DNA of 64,000 bases from Epiperipatus broadwayi (Eukaryota; Onychophora; Udeonychophora; Euonychophora; Peripatidae). Position numbers and translations under genes: made by a program. The notes below the pieces were generated by a model. The model saw nothing but the letters and a program-made list of their open reading frames with translations, was not told where the DNA came from and ran no database searches. Numbering within the stretch: position 1 is the stretch's first letter; each line of letters opens with the position of its first letter. Location: positions 3,641,230 to 3,705,229 of the forward strand of contig JAQFVV010006215.1 of the NCBI GenBank assembly GCA_028023455.1. Reading direction: 5' to 3'. This document shows positions 11,346 through 23,223 of this stretch, piece after piece.

Positions 11346-11990
11346 TTAACACAATAACAACTTTCTCTGTACAATATTATCACCTAGTGCATCAAAATCC
11401 CAATTAGTGCCTTCTCATCCAATATTCCAGATTAGTTTCTAGCTTATATCAATAAAGAGCCTTAAGATTGAGAACACTAAACCTAGATCTTTGGATTTAA
11501 TGCATCCTCCAGCAGCCACCTTAAATCTTTTTGGTTAACTATAAATCTACAAATTCAAAACAAAACCACAATAATGTTTTCAATCCAAGCTAATTTGTTT
11601 GTAAAGTCATATAAACCTGAACCCAGTTCAGTATCTATTTATTTTGGTGTCTTTGGTTTTTTTTAATAACCATAGTCAACATCATCTTTTGGCTAGGATT
11701 GGTATTAAACAACTAAACAAATGAGTTAGCTTGGACTGAAAACATTACTGTATTTCAGTTGCTTTATAGTTAATTAAAATAGAAAAAGGAAGCTGCTGGA
11801 GAGATTCATTAGATCCAAAGATCTAGGTGCTCTCAGATTCAACACTCCTCACTGATGAAAGCCATAAGCTAGAAACTAGTCTGTTGATATTGAATGTAGT
11901 AGACACTATATAGGGATTTGATGCAATAACTTTCTAGCATCCATTGATTACTAAGATTTGCACTAGATGGCAATACTGTATGAAGAAAGT
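11346..11990. mobile_element. SINE-like family: head-to-head inverted pair
   Basis: The minus-strand copy spans about 11700 down to 11346 and includes the tRNA-like head (GGTGTCTTTGG... and TGAACCCAGTTCAG near 11625-11660, reverse orientation). The plus copy spans about 11715-11990 without the head. Both carry the family core GGCTGCTGGAG, TTAGATCCAAAGATCTAGG, TCACTGATGAAAGCC and CATCCATTGATTACT. Divergence from the copies near 19.7 and 46.8 kb is clear, so this pair is old. Confidence 0.7.
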
Positions 11991-11991
11991 A

Positions 11992-12655
11992 TATTTGTAC
12001 AAAAGATGGGATGATTGTGTTAAGAGGATTATTGAGTATTATAGTAGTAATGAATGAGATAAAAGAATAAATTTATTAATAAAGATTAGGGAGTTAGAAA
12101 GATGGAGAAATAGTATGGAGAGTAAAAAGAGTTTAAATATATATAGAAATAAACAGAATATTAGGTGTGAGTTAATATATGATAATAGTAAGGAAAGTAG
12201 TTTATTGTTTAAGGCTCGAACGGGATCTTTAGCTACAAAAGAATATACATGTAAATGGAAAAATATGGGTGATTTATTTTGTAAATTATGTAAGGAAGGA
12301 ATTGAAAATATTAGGCATTTGTTAATTGAATGTAAATGTTTGAAAACAGAAAGGGTACATATAATGAAGTTGTGGAAAAATAAATATGAAAAGAGTGATT
12401 ATACAGAAAGTGAATTATTGGTTTTTATGCTGGGTTTGGGAAAAGCTAAGGGGGATTTAGATATAAAGGTTATAGAGTTGACAAAAATTATGTTGTGGAA
12501 ATGGGATAGAGCAGATTATGGGTAAATTTAGAGTGGGGAATGTAAAATAAAGTGGCTAACAGGTTTATCTGGGCATAATTGCAGAGATATTCTTGACTTC
12601 ATTTAAGGAGAAGCCATAATATATCACATCACATCACATCACATACTATATTAAC
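11992..12655 (+). pseudogene. LINE 3' end: zinc-finger C terminus of reverse transcriptase protein plus pentanucleotide tail
   Basis: A frame open from about 12115 to 12525 (136 aa) is the C terminus of a non-LTR retrotransposon ORF2. It has SKKSLNIYRNKQ, LLFKARTGSLATKEYT and the zinc finger Cys-x2-Cys-x8-His-x4-Cys (CKLCKEGIENIRHLLIEC), and ends KIMLWKWDRADYG-stop. The 3' UTR ends in four to five ATCAC units (12626-12650), a simple-sequence tail as in CR1/L2-type LINEs. The copy is 5' truncated next to the SINE pair. A near-identical, shorter copy lies at 60171-60470 and a more decayed long copy at 46240-48345. The family name is not resolved. Confidence 0.75.
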
Positions 12656-12699
12656 AGATTGGGTAAATATAAGAAATGGTGATCATGTGATGTTATAGT

Positions 12700-13627
12700 C
12701 ATTTAATAAATCAATTTCAAATTTTAATACCCTTACATAGGTAAATGTGTACAAATACGATATATAGACTTTATATGGCCTTTGAAATTTTTCTTGTGTA
12801 TCTATTAAATGGGCTTAGAGATGAATTATGCATAAACAAGGAATATCATATCTACTTACATGATACATGTGTATACAAATATAATGTAAGGTTATGAAAG
12901 ATTTGAAGTAAAAATAATATGCCAGAAATGAACAAAAACAAATAACATGAATCATTTTGTTTTAGAATAACTTCTAAAAAGCCTAAAGCTAGAACTATAT
13001 TATTAAGTTCTGGTATGATGCTTTAGTTTGTAATATTTCTATATTAAAGTAGAATATTTTACGGTAGTAATCAGTTCCTTCTTATAAATCGACATATGGT
13101 GAATCACAATACACATCCAGAAAAAATTCGAAATTTTATTTACAATATAAAAATAGTTAAAGATATGTCAAACTATGTGATATACAAACAAATTCGCTTT
13201 TATTAAGACAAGTTTTTTTTATTTAAAAAAGAAAATCAAGTTTAAATAAAAATTATAAATAATAAAAAAAGAAAATTAATAATTTCTTTATATATATAAT
13301 TACAAACCTCCAATTGAAATAAAAAAATTATTTACAATGAATAGATAAAACAAATTGAATTTTATATTTGTTTGAAAAAAAAAGGCACAATAAAATAATA
13401 ATAATTTAATAAGAGGAAAGAGGGAAATAGTAACAATTGCTCTTGAATATTTGTCACAGTACAAGACTGCTAACCAATTACACACTATTAATATGGTGAT
13501 TAAGATGTTAGACAATTTATTAGAAAGTAAATAATACACAGTTAATTATAGAATTCAATTAAATAAGGTCATCGATTTCCACTTTCATAGTATATTTCAA
13601 CAATAATCTTAAGAAGAAATGTTAATA
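12700..13627. other. AT-rich stretch without recognisable gene
   Basis: Right after the LINE tail there is a SINE-family 3' end fragment (AAATGGTGATCATGTGATG at 12676-12694). The rest shows no motif. Confidence 0.5.
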
Positions 13628-14676
13628 CACCTGGGTCTCTTTTTACGCGGACTTATTGAACGCGATTCGTGTTTCACCAGAAGTCGAACTCCGATATTGT
13701 GCTATTACTTTAAATAATAAATTTCGCGCACTTACGTTATATTGAAAGTAATAGCACATTATTGAAATTCGACTTTCAACTTAGTAATTTCAATATTTTC
13801 AGTGCTTTATAATAGTAAGATTTTATGCAATAATGAAATTAAAATCATGATTTCCACAATTTATGTATACACACATTAAATTTTACAAGATTATAATGTA
13901 AATTTGTTCAAACATTGTGCGTGTTAATTTTGCATTTTAAATCACATTCTGTTTTTGCTTTTTAAAAAAGAATGTAATCAATTATTAATCATTTAGTGTC
14001 CACAAGTTTATTTTTAAAAGGTCAGTAATAGCAGTGGGCACAATTAAATTTGACAATTAAAAATTAAAATCTGATTTTTAATTGTAATTAACAATTTAAA
14101 AATTACTTATGGCGACTTGAAATAATGTGATGTGAAATTTGATTTTTAAACAGAATTAAAAATTAAAGACAAAAATACGAATTTAATTTTTAGTTGTTAG
14201 TTTCATAAACAATTAATAAAATCATCGTCTCAAAGATTAATTACGTTGTCACCAAAAAACCATTGTCACAACATGAGTGTGAAATTGGCGCTAATTGTTT
14301 GCAAACGAACGTGTTTTTGGCAAATAGCTATAATAATTAAAACGTGTATAAAAAAATGTAAATTACTGTACTGTAAATTATGCATAAAAATATATTATTT
14401 TGAATAAAATTAAATATTATAGTTAAAAAAAAGTTTGTCTTGTATCAATTTTTTTCAAATTTGAAATTTTTTATTAGTCATATTTTATTTCCTTATTTTT
14501 TTTTTTTGCGCGAATTTTAAAGTAATTTTACGTTTGTGCTTTGCTTTTACGCGAATTTTGAAAAATCACAGACCGCATCCCCCCCTTTTCAATGTAAGTT
14601 ACGTTTATTTTTGCGCGATTTCGTTTGCGCATGTTTTCTGAGGAACCTATCTATCGCGTAAAACGAGACCCAGGTG
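13628..14676. mobile_element. non-autonomous Tc1/mariner-like element with TA duplication
   Basis: Ends are inverted: left CACCTGGGTCTCTTTTTACG, right complement of CACCTGGGTCTCGTTTTACG, with one mismatch in the first 20. TA flanks both ends (13626-13627 and 14677-14678), the target duplication of the Tc1/mariner superfamily. Length is 1049 bp with no transposase frame. Inside is a second inverted pair (about 13681-13713 with 13745-13778: GAAGTCGAA...TGTGCTATTAC) and an AATTAAAAATTAAA-rich core. It ends 375 bp from the CAMLG stop. Confidence 0.82.
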
Positions 14677-14802
14677 TATTTAAAAACCAAAATTTCTTTT
14701 GAATTTTGAAAGACAAATTTTCTTTAAGACTTTCACTTTAAAAATATTACACTTGTAGAATTTATAATAAGAACAATTTAAATTAATTTTTTTTTTTTTG
14801 TG

Positions 14803-14808
14803 TTTATT
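14803..14808 (-). promoter_or_regulatory. candidate CAMLG polyadenylation signal
   Basis: AATAAA on the minus strand about 240 bp after the CAMLG stop, immediately before a T-run on the plus strand. Such hexamers are common by chance in this AT-rich DNA, so support is weak. Confidence 0.25.
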
Positions 14809-15050
14809 TTTAAAAACCATTCATAAAGTAATAATTTTATAAATCAAAAAACATAACAAACATCTTCCAATACTGATTGAACAATTCTACATATTAGAAT
14901 TAAAACGTAATTTCAGTGAATGTGAATCCAGAAGAAACATACTTGCAAAGAATCTACCGGTGATAATGAAGGTCCCACAGGTATCACTAGATGGGTAGCT
15001 GTTCCAAGAAATGGGTGCTGATAATTCTTAAAGGAATTTAGTTCTATATA

Positions 15051-15248
15051 TCATGCTTCCTTTTTAGCTGCTGAATAATCTAATAAAAGATGAGTCATGC
15101 AAAAGCTGAAAAAATACAAGCAAAAGTCTTCAAATGTTAATGACAATACTGACATTACTGTACACAACCAATCTATTGTTGTTTGAGAAATACCAGAAAA
15201 AAGTAACAAAGCTGAGAAGAAATTGCTTGCTTGAGGCTTTTGAGCTTC
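15051..15248 (-). CDS. CAMLG: CAMLG exon 3 (C-terminal membrane domain and stop)
   Basis: Last coding exon on the minus strand. A TTTTTTTTTCAG acceptor (15249-15260) precedes a phase-0 start GAA-GCT-CAA. The exon encodes residues 203-267 and ends in a stop at 15053-15051. It carries FSALLLFSGI (residues about 213-222) and a final hydrophobic segment CLYFFSFCMTHLLLDY (about 245-260). The Leu-Leu-Leu-x-Ser-Gly-Ile and His-(Leu)n-Leu-Asp-Tyr positions match the CAMLG C terminus. The spliced product is 267 aa, slightly shorter than the vertebrate protein of just under 300 aa, the difference falling in the linker. Splice phases (1 then 0) are consistent across all three exons and no in-frame stop is seen, so the gene looks intact despite 19 kb of transposon-filled intron. 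Confidence 0.87.
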   Translation of the reverse strand, partial: EAQKPQASNFFSALLLFSGISQTTIDWLCTVMSVLSLTFEDFCLYFFSFCMTHLLLDYSAAKKEA

Positions 15249-15899
15249 CTGAAAAAAAAAGCACATATAAACTATTAGAAGATTATTTACACAGGAAAGA
15301 ACTTACATGTCTACAATTTTAAGTTTAAAAAAAATTAGTTATGTAACTGGATGGATGATTTGAAGCAGCTAATACATATATCTATAACTTCAGTCTTATG
15401 AAAATTTTAATAAATGTTATAATATTTAAAAATACAATATATATATAGTCAATAGCTAAATCAAAAATATTGATCTTTACTATTAGTTTTAATTATTATA
15501 TAAGCACAATGGTTTTAACATTAGAAAAATAACTGAAAGTAGATCAATTTAAAATTTTTTATAAAATTACAATAAACAATATTTGTTAGTTTCATGAATT
15601 TCTTGGGATAAATTTGGGATTGTAAACTCAATTTAGACAATCATTGAATGTCTTGATATTTTCAAAGTGTATGAAAATTAACTTTGATAATTTATTGTAA
15701 ATATTAATCACCCACACCTCTTTTGAAATATCCTGTAAATACAAGACAGAAATTTAAATAGAACAACAGACAAAAAGATAGGATACCATTAATCCATATT
15801 TAAGAATATATGTGAATAGTGACAGGAAAATATCTTTTAAATTGCCATTAATCAATAGTGCGATAAAATAGACGATGAGATAAAAATATAAAGAGTAAG

Positions 15900-16200
15900 C
15901 ATTAAACAAGAAGTTATATAACAGGTTAAATGCTTTTAAAGTATTTTAATAGTTGGATAATTGTCGAGTGAAATAATAATAAAGAAATTAGGAATAAAAA
16001 CTTATTATTGCTTAAAATATTTTTAATAAGTGTAGCATATTATTTTATGGTTTACTGAAATTAAGAATCAAGTTTGTTAAATGTTTTGCATATCATTATA
16101 CATGGAGTGGAAATGTGGTCACTTAGAAAAAAAAAGGAATAAGTTGGAAAGATAAGATTGCAAGATGAAGTATGGAAAGTGAAAAATGATTACTTAATGA
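15900..16200 (+). pseudogene. decayed LINE reverse transcriptase C-terminal fossil
   Basis: The frame around 16068-16140 reads SLLNVLH...HGVEMWSLRKKKE. This resembles the block Leu-Leu-x-x-Leu-x-(Tyr/His)-Gly-x-Glu-(Thr/Met)-Trp-x-Leu-Arg-Lys found C-terminal to the RT core of RTE/jockey-type LINEs. Related fossils occur at 23224-23480 (minus) and 41480-41940 (plus). Confidence 0.45.
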
Positions 16201-16266
16201 TGAGAAATAAATAAATAAATTTATATTTCCAATTTACTTTTCCTCTACTCTTCATATTCAATACCT

Positions 16267-16390
16267 CTTTATGTATTGCCACTCAGTGCAAGTCAGAGTA
16301 ATCAATGGATGCAATACATAAAGAGAGTTTTGCCTGTTTTAATAAGTTATAAGCAAGCATAAGAAATGGTGATCATGTGATGTTTATTGG
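16267..16390 (+). mobile_element. SINE-like copy with 5' inversion and 14-bp target duplication
   Basis: The direct repeat CATATTCAATACCT flanks the insertion at 16253-16266 and 16391-16404. The left 45 bp are the complement of CATCCATTGATTACTCTG...CAATACATAAAG; the rest is plus orientation starting again at CAATACATAAAG and ending GTGATCATGTGATGTTTATTGG. The inverted and direct parts overlap by 12 nt in family coordinates, the pattern left by twin priming. Confidence 0.8.
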
Positions 16391-16404
16391 CATATTCAAT
16401 ACCT

Positions 16405-18080
16405 TAAAAACATATCTTTTTTTTTAATGACTATTTCCACCAAAAAAATAAATTTTACAAAGATTTTTAATAATCATTTATAAGTTCATAATATAAACTT
16501 ATATTAAAATCTTTTTAGCATTCGTGGAATATTTTTTTCTTTTAATTTTGATATTAAAATATAATTTATCGCAATTGAACCTAACTTAATTCATAACTTG
16601 CATTTTCCATATTACTTTTTGTTCCCCACATCATTACATCATTGCCACCTATATTTAAAAAAATTAAAAATACTCACCGAATCGTTTATATTTTTTTTAA
16701 TAATTATTTTCCAAGTAATAATCAAGGAACAATTCTTCCTTATAAGTCTGAAACATAACAATCAATCCAATGCTTATTTTCAATATATATTTTTTAACTA
16801 TAAAATGTACGCTTTTGCTAAATTTATAAAACATACATACATTTGTCTTTCCAGATACTTTTCAATTAAGTATTCAGAAGACAAGACTCTAGTGTTATAT
16901 TTTCTAAAATTTAACTTTTCTGCTAAGAAAAATTGGAAGCAATATACAAATATCTTATCTAAAGAGCATAAGTACTTTTAATAAAAGTATATATATATAC
17001 ATATTCTGTATATATGTTGTCTGTTTAAAAATAGATATGGTAATTAGATGACATAGTACTTTAATCAACATTTAATCATCATCAATGGCAATTTGCCAGC
17101 TTCTTTTAACACAATTTAATCTCAATATTTGAAGCTGTATCACGAATTTGAAAACTTCAATTTTCTTATCAATTTTTTTGTGTGAAATAACTCTTAAATA
17201 ATAGTCTTAATTTTTTATTATTTTTATTTATTTGATATATCTGATAATAACAATTCTTTTTTTCTTTTGTTACAACATTCTTACCGCTCTTATAATATTT
17301 AGTTTTCTTTCTCAGCATCTTTATTCTTCATATATATGATCTTACGTTGTTTTTTTTTTTCAATTATATTTTCAAACAATCCTGAATAACTTGAAAGATT
17401 TATTAGAACTAATCTATATATATATAATACTGTATCAAAGTTTCCACATTTCCATTTTTAAATAAAAGATAGTTCCAAAATAAAGTGATTGCTGAGTTTG
17501 CATTGTAGGTGTAGTGGAAAAAATAGAGATAAGGAAATTAAAGAATAGTATTAAAAAAAAAAAGTGCAAAATAATAGTTGTAAATTAGTAATGGACATTG
17601 GAATATTGTCTGTGGTGCTTCTTTTAAAATTTTCATTTTTTATATAATTCAGATAATCATTTAAACACGATATTGTTATAACCAACTTCATTAGTTTTCT
17701 GATATTTTTAAATAAAAACTTTCATTTTTCATTTGACATAATCTTGCAGTATCTAATCTTTTTATTTTGTATTAGAATTTTTAACTTTTCAAATTCACTA
17801 TTCTGACCTATTTTCTCTAGATTTAAAGATAAAATAAAAAAAATTAAAAATATAATGCAATACTTATTTTTCTTCATAAACACACTATATATGGTATAAT
17901 TTATTTAGGATGTGGATTTTTTTTGACATCTTAAACAAAATTCATAAAGAAACTTGTAAAGACTCCAAGTAAGAGATAAATTAGCTTTATTAAGTCCTTC
18001 AATTCTACCATTCTAGCCATAGATTCACCAATCATTAACTACAAGATTCGTAGTTTACATTTGCTCACATTTTTATAGCT
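16405..18080. other. AT-rich intronic stretch (CAMLG intron 2) without recognisable feature
   Basis: Contains short AT microsatellites (for example 16987-17000, 17415-17425) and poly-T runs. A plus-strand open stretch (16598-16981) has low-complexity AT-driven composition and no family motif. Confidence 0.5.
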
Positions 18081-19340
18081 CAGTGGCTGATAAATTCCAT
18101 TTATGAAGTACATGAGCACAACAACCATTCAATTTCATTTAAAAAGATTAAATCCTGTTGACTATTGTTGGATCTGGAAAAGAAACTTGTTTAATGCATC
18201 ATAAGAATTCCATTTTTTTTTTTTTTTGTCATAATTCTTCAATTGTAGATTCTTGGTTAAATCCAAAGAAGGAATTTTGATTTGAGATGAATCTTAAAAT
18301 GGTGAAACTATGTTTCTGAGTTATTGACATGTTCTATCTGCTTAATCTTTTTATGCAATTTCTGTGAAGCAAATTCTCTTCTGATATCTAGTAGAAGAAT
18401 ATATAAAAGAATAGGAAGCTACTACAAAGAAATAGACTTGAATATACCATTAATATTTCTCATAATATTTATCCAGAAATTAAGTGGGGGAACTTTTTCT
18501 CTGAACTGGGATACAGTATTCACTAACAGAATATGCTAGTGTAAAGTATGTGCCTCACAACTCCAAAATATTACTAGCTAGCTTTCCAAGTAAGTTATTC
18601 CTAGAAATTAAGTTAGGTTACAATCCAAGATTACTTCTACATAGCATGATAGGATAGTGTTTCGGTCTATTATTACAAAGATTACATTCAGATTATGAAT
18701 TGATTAACTGTTGTTTATCTTCATTGATTTAGAAATAAGACCCCAGTCTTTTAAACAAATTTCTCATCTTTTCATATCCTTATTGAAAGAATTTTCTATT
18801 TTATGAATGGATTTCTTATAAGAAGTCAAAGCAATATTATTTCATGCATGCTGTTGTCCTCTGATATGTTAAATAAAGTAGGAGAGAAAATTGAATCATA
18901 TGGAAGACTTTTCTGAACAATTTTGTATTTACTACAATTATCATTTAGTATCACTTGAATTTTTCTAATGGGGAATGAATATTTTATTAAGTAAATTACT
19001 TTTCTGCAATTAAGAATTTAGAAACTTTCAAAATACTATTTTTCCAAACAGAATTTTATATTGAAATTAAATTAATAAAGATTACACTAGTTTATAACTT
19101 ATTTTGTTTGTTTACAGCAACTTCTTTCTAGCATAAACTCAATCCATTCTATGGGCAGGTGGCCTTCAATGATGATGGGTAATAATTTTTTGGAACATAG
19201 CTAGATTTACTTGGCTTTAACACTGTTATAGTTTTGTTTTTGTGCCAAATTGTTGGAATAATTTTCGTATGAAAAATGTTATCAAATAGTTTTGTCAATG
19301 ATATTTTGGCTCTAGGTCATCATCAACAACTACAGGTTTT
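18080..19340 (-). pseudogene. jockey/CR1-like LINE reverse transcriptase fossil
   Basis: On the minus strand, decayed blocks occur in correct order. About 19250-19140: IWHKNKTITVLKPSKSS then NYYPSSLKATC, matching the RT finger block W-x-x-(A/S)-x-I-x-x-x-x-KPGK...YRPISLL. About 18905-18860: LPYDSIFSPTLFNI, matching the motif LPQGSxLSPxLFNIY. Many stops are present. The 3' limit near 18080 is uncertain. Confidence 0.6.
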
Positions 19341-19454
19341 ATCATAATGATATTAATGGAACATTATGAAAGAGAAGCATATAATTCTAATCTAATGATA
19401 CTTTTTCTTGGGCTTAAAAGTTTAACATATAAGATTGATATTTTATTAGCAATA

Positions 19455-19925
19455 ACAATAGTAGTTATTAAAACAGGCAAAACTCACTATACATATTGCC
19501 AATCCCTGCAAGCTAGAGTAATCAATGGATGCCAGAAGGCTTGTGCATACAATCCCCATTTAGAGCCTACTCATTCAACATCCCCAGACTAGTTTCTGGC
19601 TTGTGGAGTGAAAATAATAAGATGTTTTCAATTTAAGACTCATAGTTTGTAGTTGAGATAAAAGGTGGCTGCTGGAGGGTTGTATTAGATCCTAAGATCT
19701 AGGTGCAGTGCTCTGAGATCCAAGGCTCCTCACTGACGAAGGCCACAAGCCAGAAAGTAGTCTGGGGATGTTGGATGAGTAGGCACTAGATGGGGATTTT
19801 ATGCACAAGCCATCTGGCATCCATTGATTACTCTAGCTTGCAGTGAATGGCAATATGTATAGTGAGTTTTGCCTGTTTTAATAACAGTTATAAGCAAGCA
19901 TAAGAAATGGTGATTAGGTGATGTT
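19455..19925. mobile_element. SINE-like family: long palindromic copy
   Basis: The left arm (19464-19608) is the complement of the right arm (about 19730-19875): TTATTAAAACAGGCAAAACTC... against ...GAGTTTTGCCTGTTTTAATAA, passing through CATCCATTGATTACTCTAG and CCACAAGCCAGAAA. The loop holds AAGATGTTTTCAATTTAAG and GGTGGCTGCTGGAGGGTTG. The right end is the family 3' terminus GAAATGGTGATTAGGTGATG. Flanks AATAACAATAGTAG and AAAAACAATACTAC match at 11 of 14 positions and may be an old target duplication. Confidence 0.8.
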
Positions 19926-19929
19926 TATT

Positions 19930-22900
19930 GGCTAAAAACAATACTACACCAATTTTCTTTAAATTAACCAGACTTTATGATTAGATATTATAAAGTTTTG
20001 CTTTTCCATGTTCTCTCTCCACTTTTCTTTTCTGATAACATGCAGTGATTTTACAAGCTTGTCAGCAATTTCTAAATCAATGTTAAACAAAAATTGACAA
20101 TAAAAATGCTGACTATTTCAACCTGGAATGAATTGCTTTCAATAACCATGAAGAATGGAATCTCAAATTATTATAACGCAAGAAAATTGGTGATATTCTA
20201 TTAAAATTTTTTTCAATATATACTGAATATAGAACTTCAGTTAACTTTCTATAAAATTCATTTCAAAACAGGATAACTTTCAATTATGGGAAAATGGGAT
20301 TCCAAGAGTGAGCTTGATCTGTGTTGATTATGGAGGAAATGATTCAATATAAATAGTTCAGCAAAAAATAATAAATAATTTTTTTAAAAAACAAACCTAA
20401 AACGCGAGTTATCTCTGTTTTCTAAGTACTATAATGAAATATTTCTCCTTGCTCATGGTAGCTTTCAGGAAAAACTGCACAGAATATTAATATATATATA
20501 TTTGCCAACATTTCAGCAAAATAACATTTGCCTTTGATGATGCAAAAGTATTATATTAAATCTATTGCCCATGAAATATAACTATATAATAAACTTAAAC
20601 AGATTTCATAATATATCCTTAAGATGAACGCTTTATTTGTTCTGAAATTTTTTGATTGCTACACATTAATTTTCAATAATCAAATATTCACAAAACTGTA
20701 TATACAGATACATTTAACTAGATTATTTATTTAAATTATATATTTCCACATTTTATTATCTCATAAATGTAAAAATAAAAATATGCAAAAATAAAACATG
20801 CATCCAATATAAACCAAAATAAAACAACTGAGAAGAAATCAACATTAATATTTTTATTATATTATTTTTTTTATATTAATGAATTCATTTATTTTTAAAT
20901 GAAATTTTACACTTAATATTTCAAAATTAAAATCATACTCTGTATTATATATAATCTGACATTTTCTTTTATTAATTCTACTATAGACATTAACTGCCCT
21001 TTTTTTAAAAGAAAAAAAAGTTAAACTTTTATTTGAACTAATTTTTAATTCCATTTACCATAAATATCAAATATTTTATTACACTAATATATAAAAATTA
21101 TTAATATAGTATATAAAATTTACATTTATGATATGTACACTATTTTATTTAGCCATACTAGTTCTTAAATAGTTGCTAATGATGATATATTATTTTATTA
21201 TAATCATTGTAGATATACTTTATTTTTTCCAATTTTTATTTAGATATGTTTATTATATTAATTTTAATTCAACATCAAATCTTTTCTTAATTAGAATGTG
21301 GAAAAAATCAAATATGTAGAACAAATAAAAATTTAATTAAAATAACTAAAAATTGACAATTTACAATTGCATAAAAAATGTAAAATCTAAAAATGATTAA
21401 TCACAATGAAAATAAAAATAAAAACTAAATTTACACAAATGATACTGGGAATAAAGTTAAAGATATAATAATCACAACAAAATAACATAATTACCTCATA
21501 ATTATAATAATTTTTACATACTAGTATATTTTGATATTTATAAAAGTCTGAAAAATAAATTGCAAGAACTGATAATACATGGCACAGAAAATGGTGTTCA
21601 AATTTTTTTGAGCTGAAAGTCTTATAAATTTAGATCGAATGCAATTTATGATCTTCATTTAGAAAGTGGAATTCTGGACAACCAGTTTGAGGTCCAGAAT
21701 AAGCACATCTTATTATTTTTAATGAGTAAAGAATGATAACATTTGTTTCATTTTAACAAATAATTTTAAATAAGAAAATAAATATTTTAATTCAAATGAT
21801 ATTAATATTTTGAACGTTGTTCAGTTTTGTAGAATGTTATTGAATCATGCTTCACTTATATTTAAAACACAAAATTTCATTTTTGCTTTTTATTTAACAC
21901 TCAATATTAAATTCCGGAAATTGACATTCAAAAATTCAATGCTATAAAATATTAATAATTGATTGCATTAATCAATATAGTAATAATAATAATAATTTTT
22001 GACTGATATATGGATTCAGAAGTAGCCCATTAATTCTATCATATAAATTATATTCCATATATTTATTTTTCTTTACAAATTATTTGGTTATTGTAAGAAC
22101 AATTTTTTTTTCTACATCCATTTATATCATACAGTTCCACCTACATTTCAGTCATATCCTATGGTTATTTTCAGTCTATTCCTATCAAAAAATATATATT
22201 TATACATTAAAAACAATAATTGTTAATAATTTTCCAAGCATTCACAAATCTACTTATATTTACAAAAATAATTTTCCCAATTCAAATTTATACTTATACA
22301 ACCAAAAATATTTATAATTCAATTTTGATATAGGATTACTTTCAGTCTTATCTTTATAAAGTCGAATCTTGCGTTATGATTTGTAGAGGTCTCTCTTGCT
22401 AAAATTAAGCACTCAAGGCGTATGTACTAAGGTTTTAGCCTTATATAATAAACACATATTCTAAACTTATAAATAATCTATAAAATATCAGATTATATTC
22501 CTTTCTGTCATCTTTTTGTATTCCAATATTCTTTCTATTTCTTAAAAATAATTTATATAAAAAATATTTTATAATAAAATGCAATATTAACATCAAAAAA
22601 TCAAAGCTCATGAAATATTAATGTAAGAATAATGTAACAAGCATACATTCAGACTGAGAAAATGACAAAATTTCCTACCTTATACTTTTTTAGCAATAGT
22701 CGTCTTTGAAGTAGATAGAAGTGACAGATTAAAGATCTAAGAATCAGAAAAATTATATCGTTGAAAGATTCACTTACCAGATGGAAGTTAAAAAAACATT
22801 CTCAGATAGATGACTAATCATATTATATTTTAGAATGATTACCAAGATCATGCCTATAATAATCTCAGAAAAAAGTTATATAGTTCTTGAAATCAAATAC

Positions 22901-23089
22901 TTTAACATCTAATATGGATAAACAATAACTTTTTGTCATGACTGTAAGTTAATCAAAAAGTATCAGAACTATCTAAAAATCATATTTTTTTTTGTAACTA
23001 TCTGCTTTTTGGAAATATATTGCTGTCTTCTCTTTAAGCCACACTTGTTAATCATTTCTTAATTTCTTCAATAATATTCATTTCATTTG
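19930..23089. other. AT-rich intronic stretch (CAMLG intron 2), no gene seen
   Basis: Mostly A/T runs and short ATATAT tracts. Open stretches around 20857-21054 (minus) and 22084-22317 (plus) are composition-driven: rich in Ile, Lys, Asn, Phe and Tyr, without motifs. Confidence 0.5.
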
Positions 23090-23101
23090 CTCCTTTCTAA
23101 T

Positions 23102-23211
23102 CATCACATGACCACTATTTCTTATGCTAGCACATAACTGTTATTAAAATAGGCAAAACTCTCCATACAGTAGTGCCATCCATTGATTACTCTGGTTGAC
23201 ACTGAGTGGCA
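23102..23211 (-). mobile_element. SINE-like copy with 5' inversion and 12-bp target duplication
   Basis: CTCCTTTCTAAT flanks both sides (23090-23101 and 23212-23223). On the minus strand the insert is the complement of CATCCATTGATTACTCTGG...GAGTGGCA joined to GCACTACTGTATGGAGAG...GTCATGTGATG. The inversion junction is close to that of the 16267 copy, and the family 3' end GTGATG abuts the duplication. It sits inside an older LINE fossil. Confidence 0.82.
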
Positions 23212-23223
23212 CTCCTTTCTAAT

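Noticed and set aside
16598-16981. 127-aa open stretch in CAMLG intron 2
   Set aside because: Composition is that of random AT-rich DNA and no motif is present.
19455-19925. MITE interpretation of the palindromic family
   Set aside because: Two related copies have 12-14 bp target duplications of different sequence and length and one ragged end, which fits retroposition better than a cut-and-paste transposon with fixed terminal repeats.
22340-22440. possible 5S rRNA-like segment
   Set aside because: A short stretch with mixed composition looked structured but no 5S internal control region could be matched.
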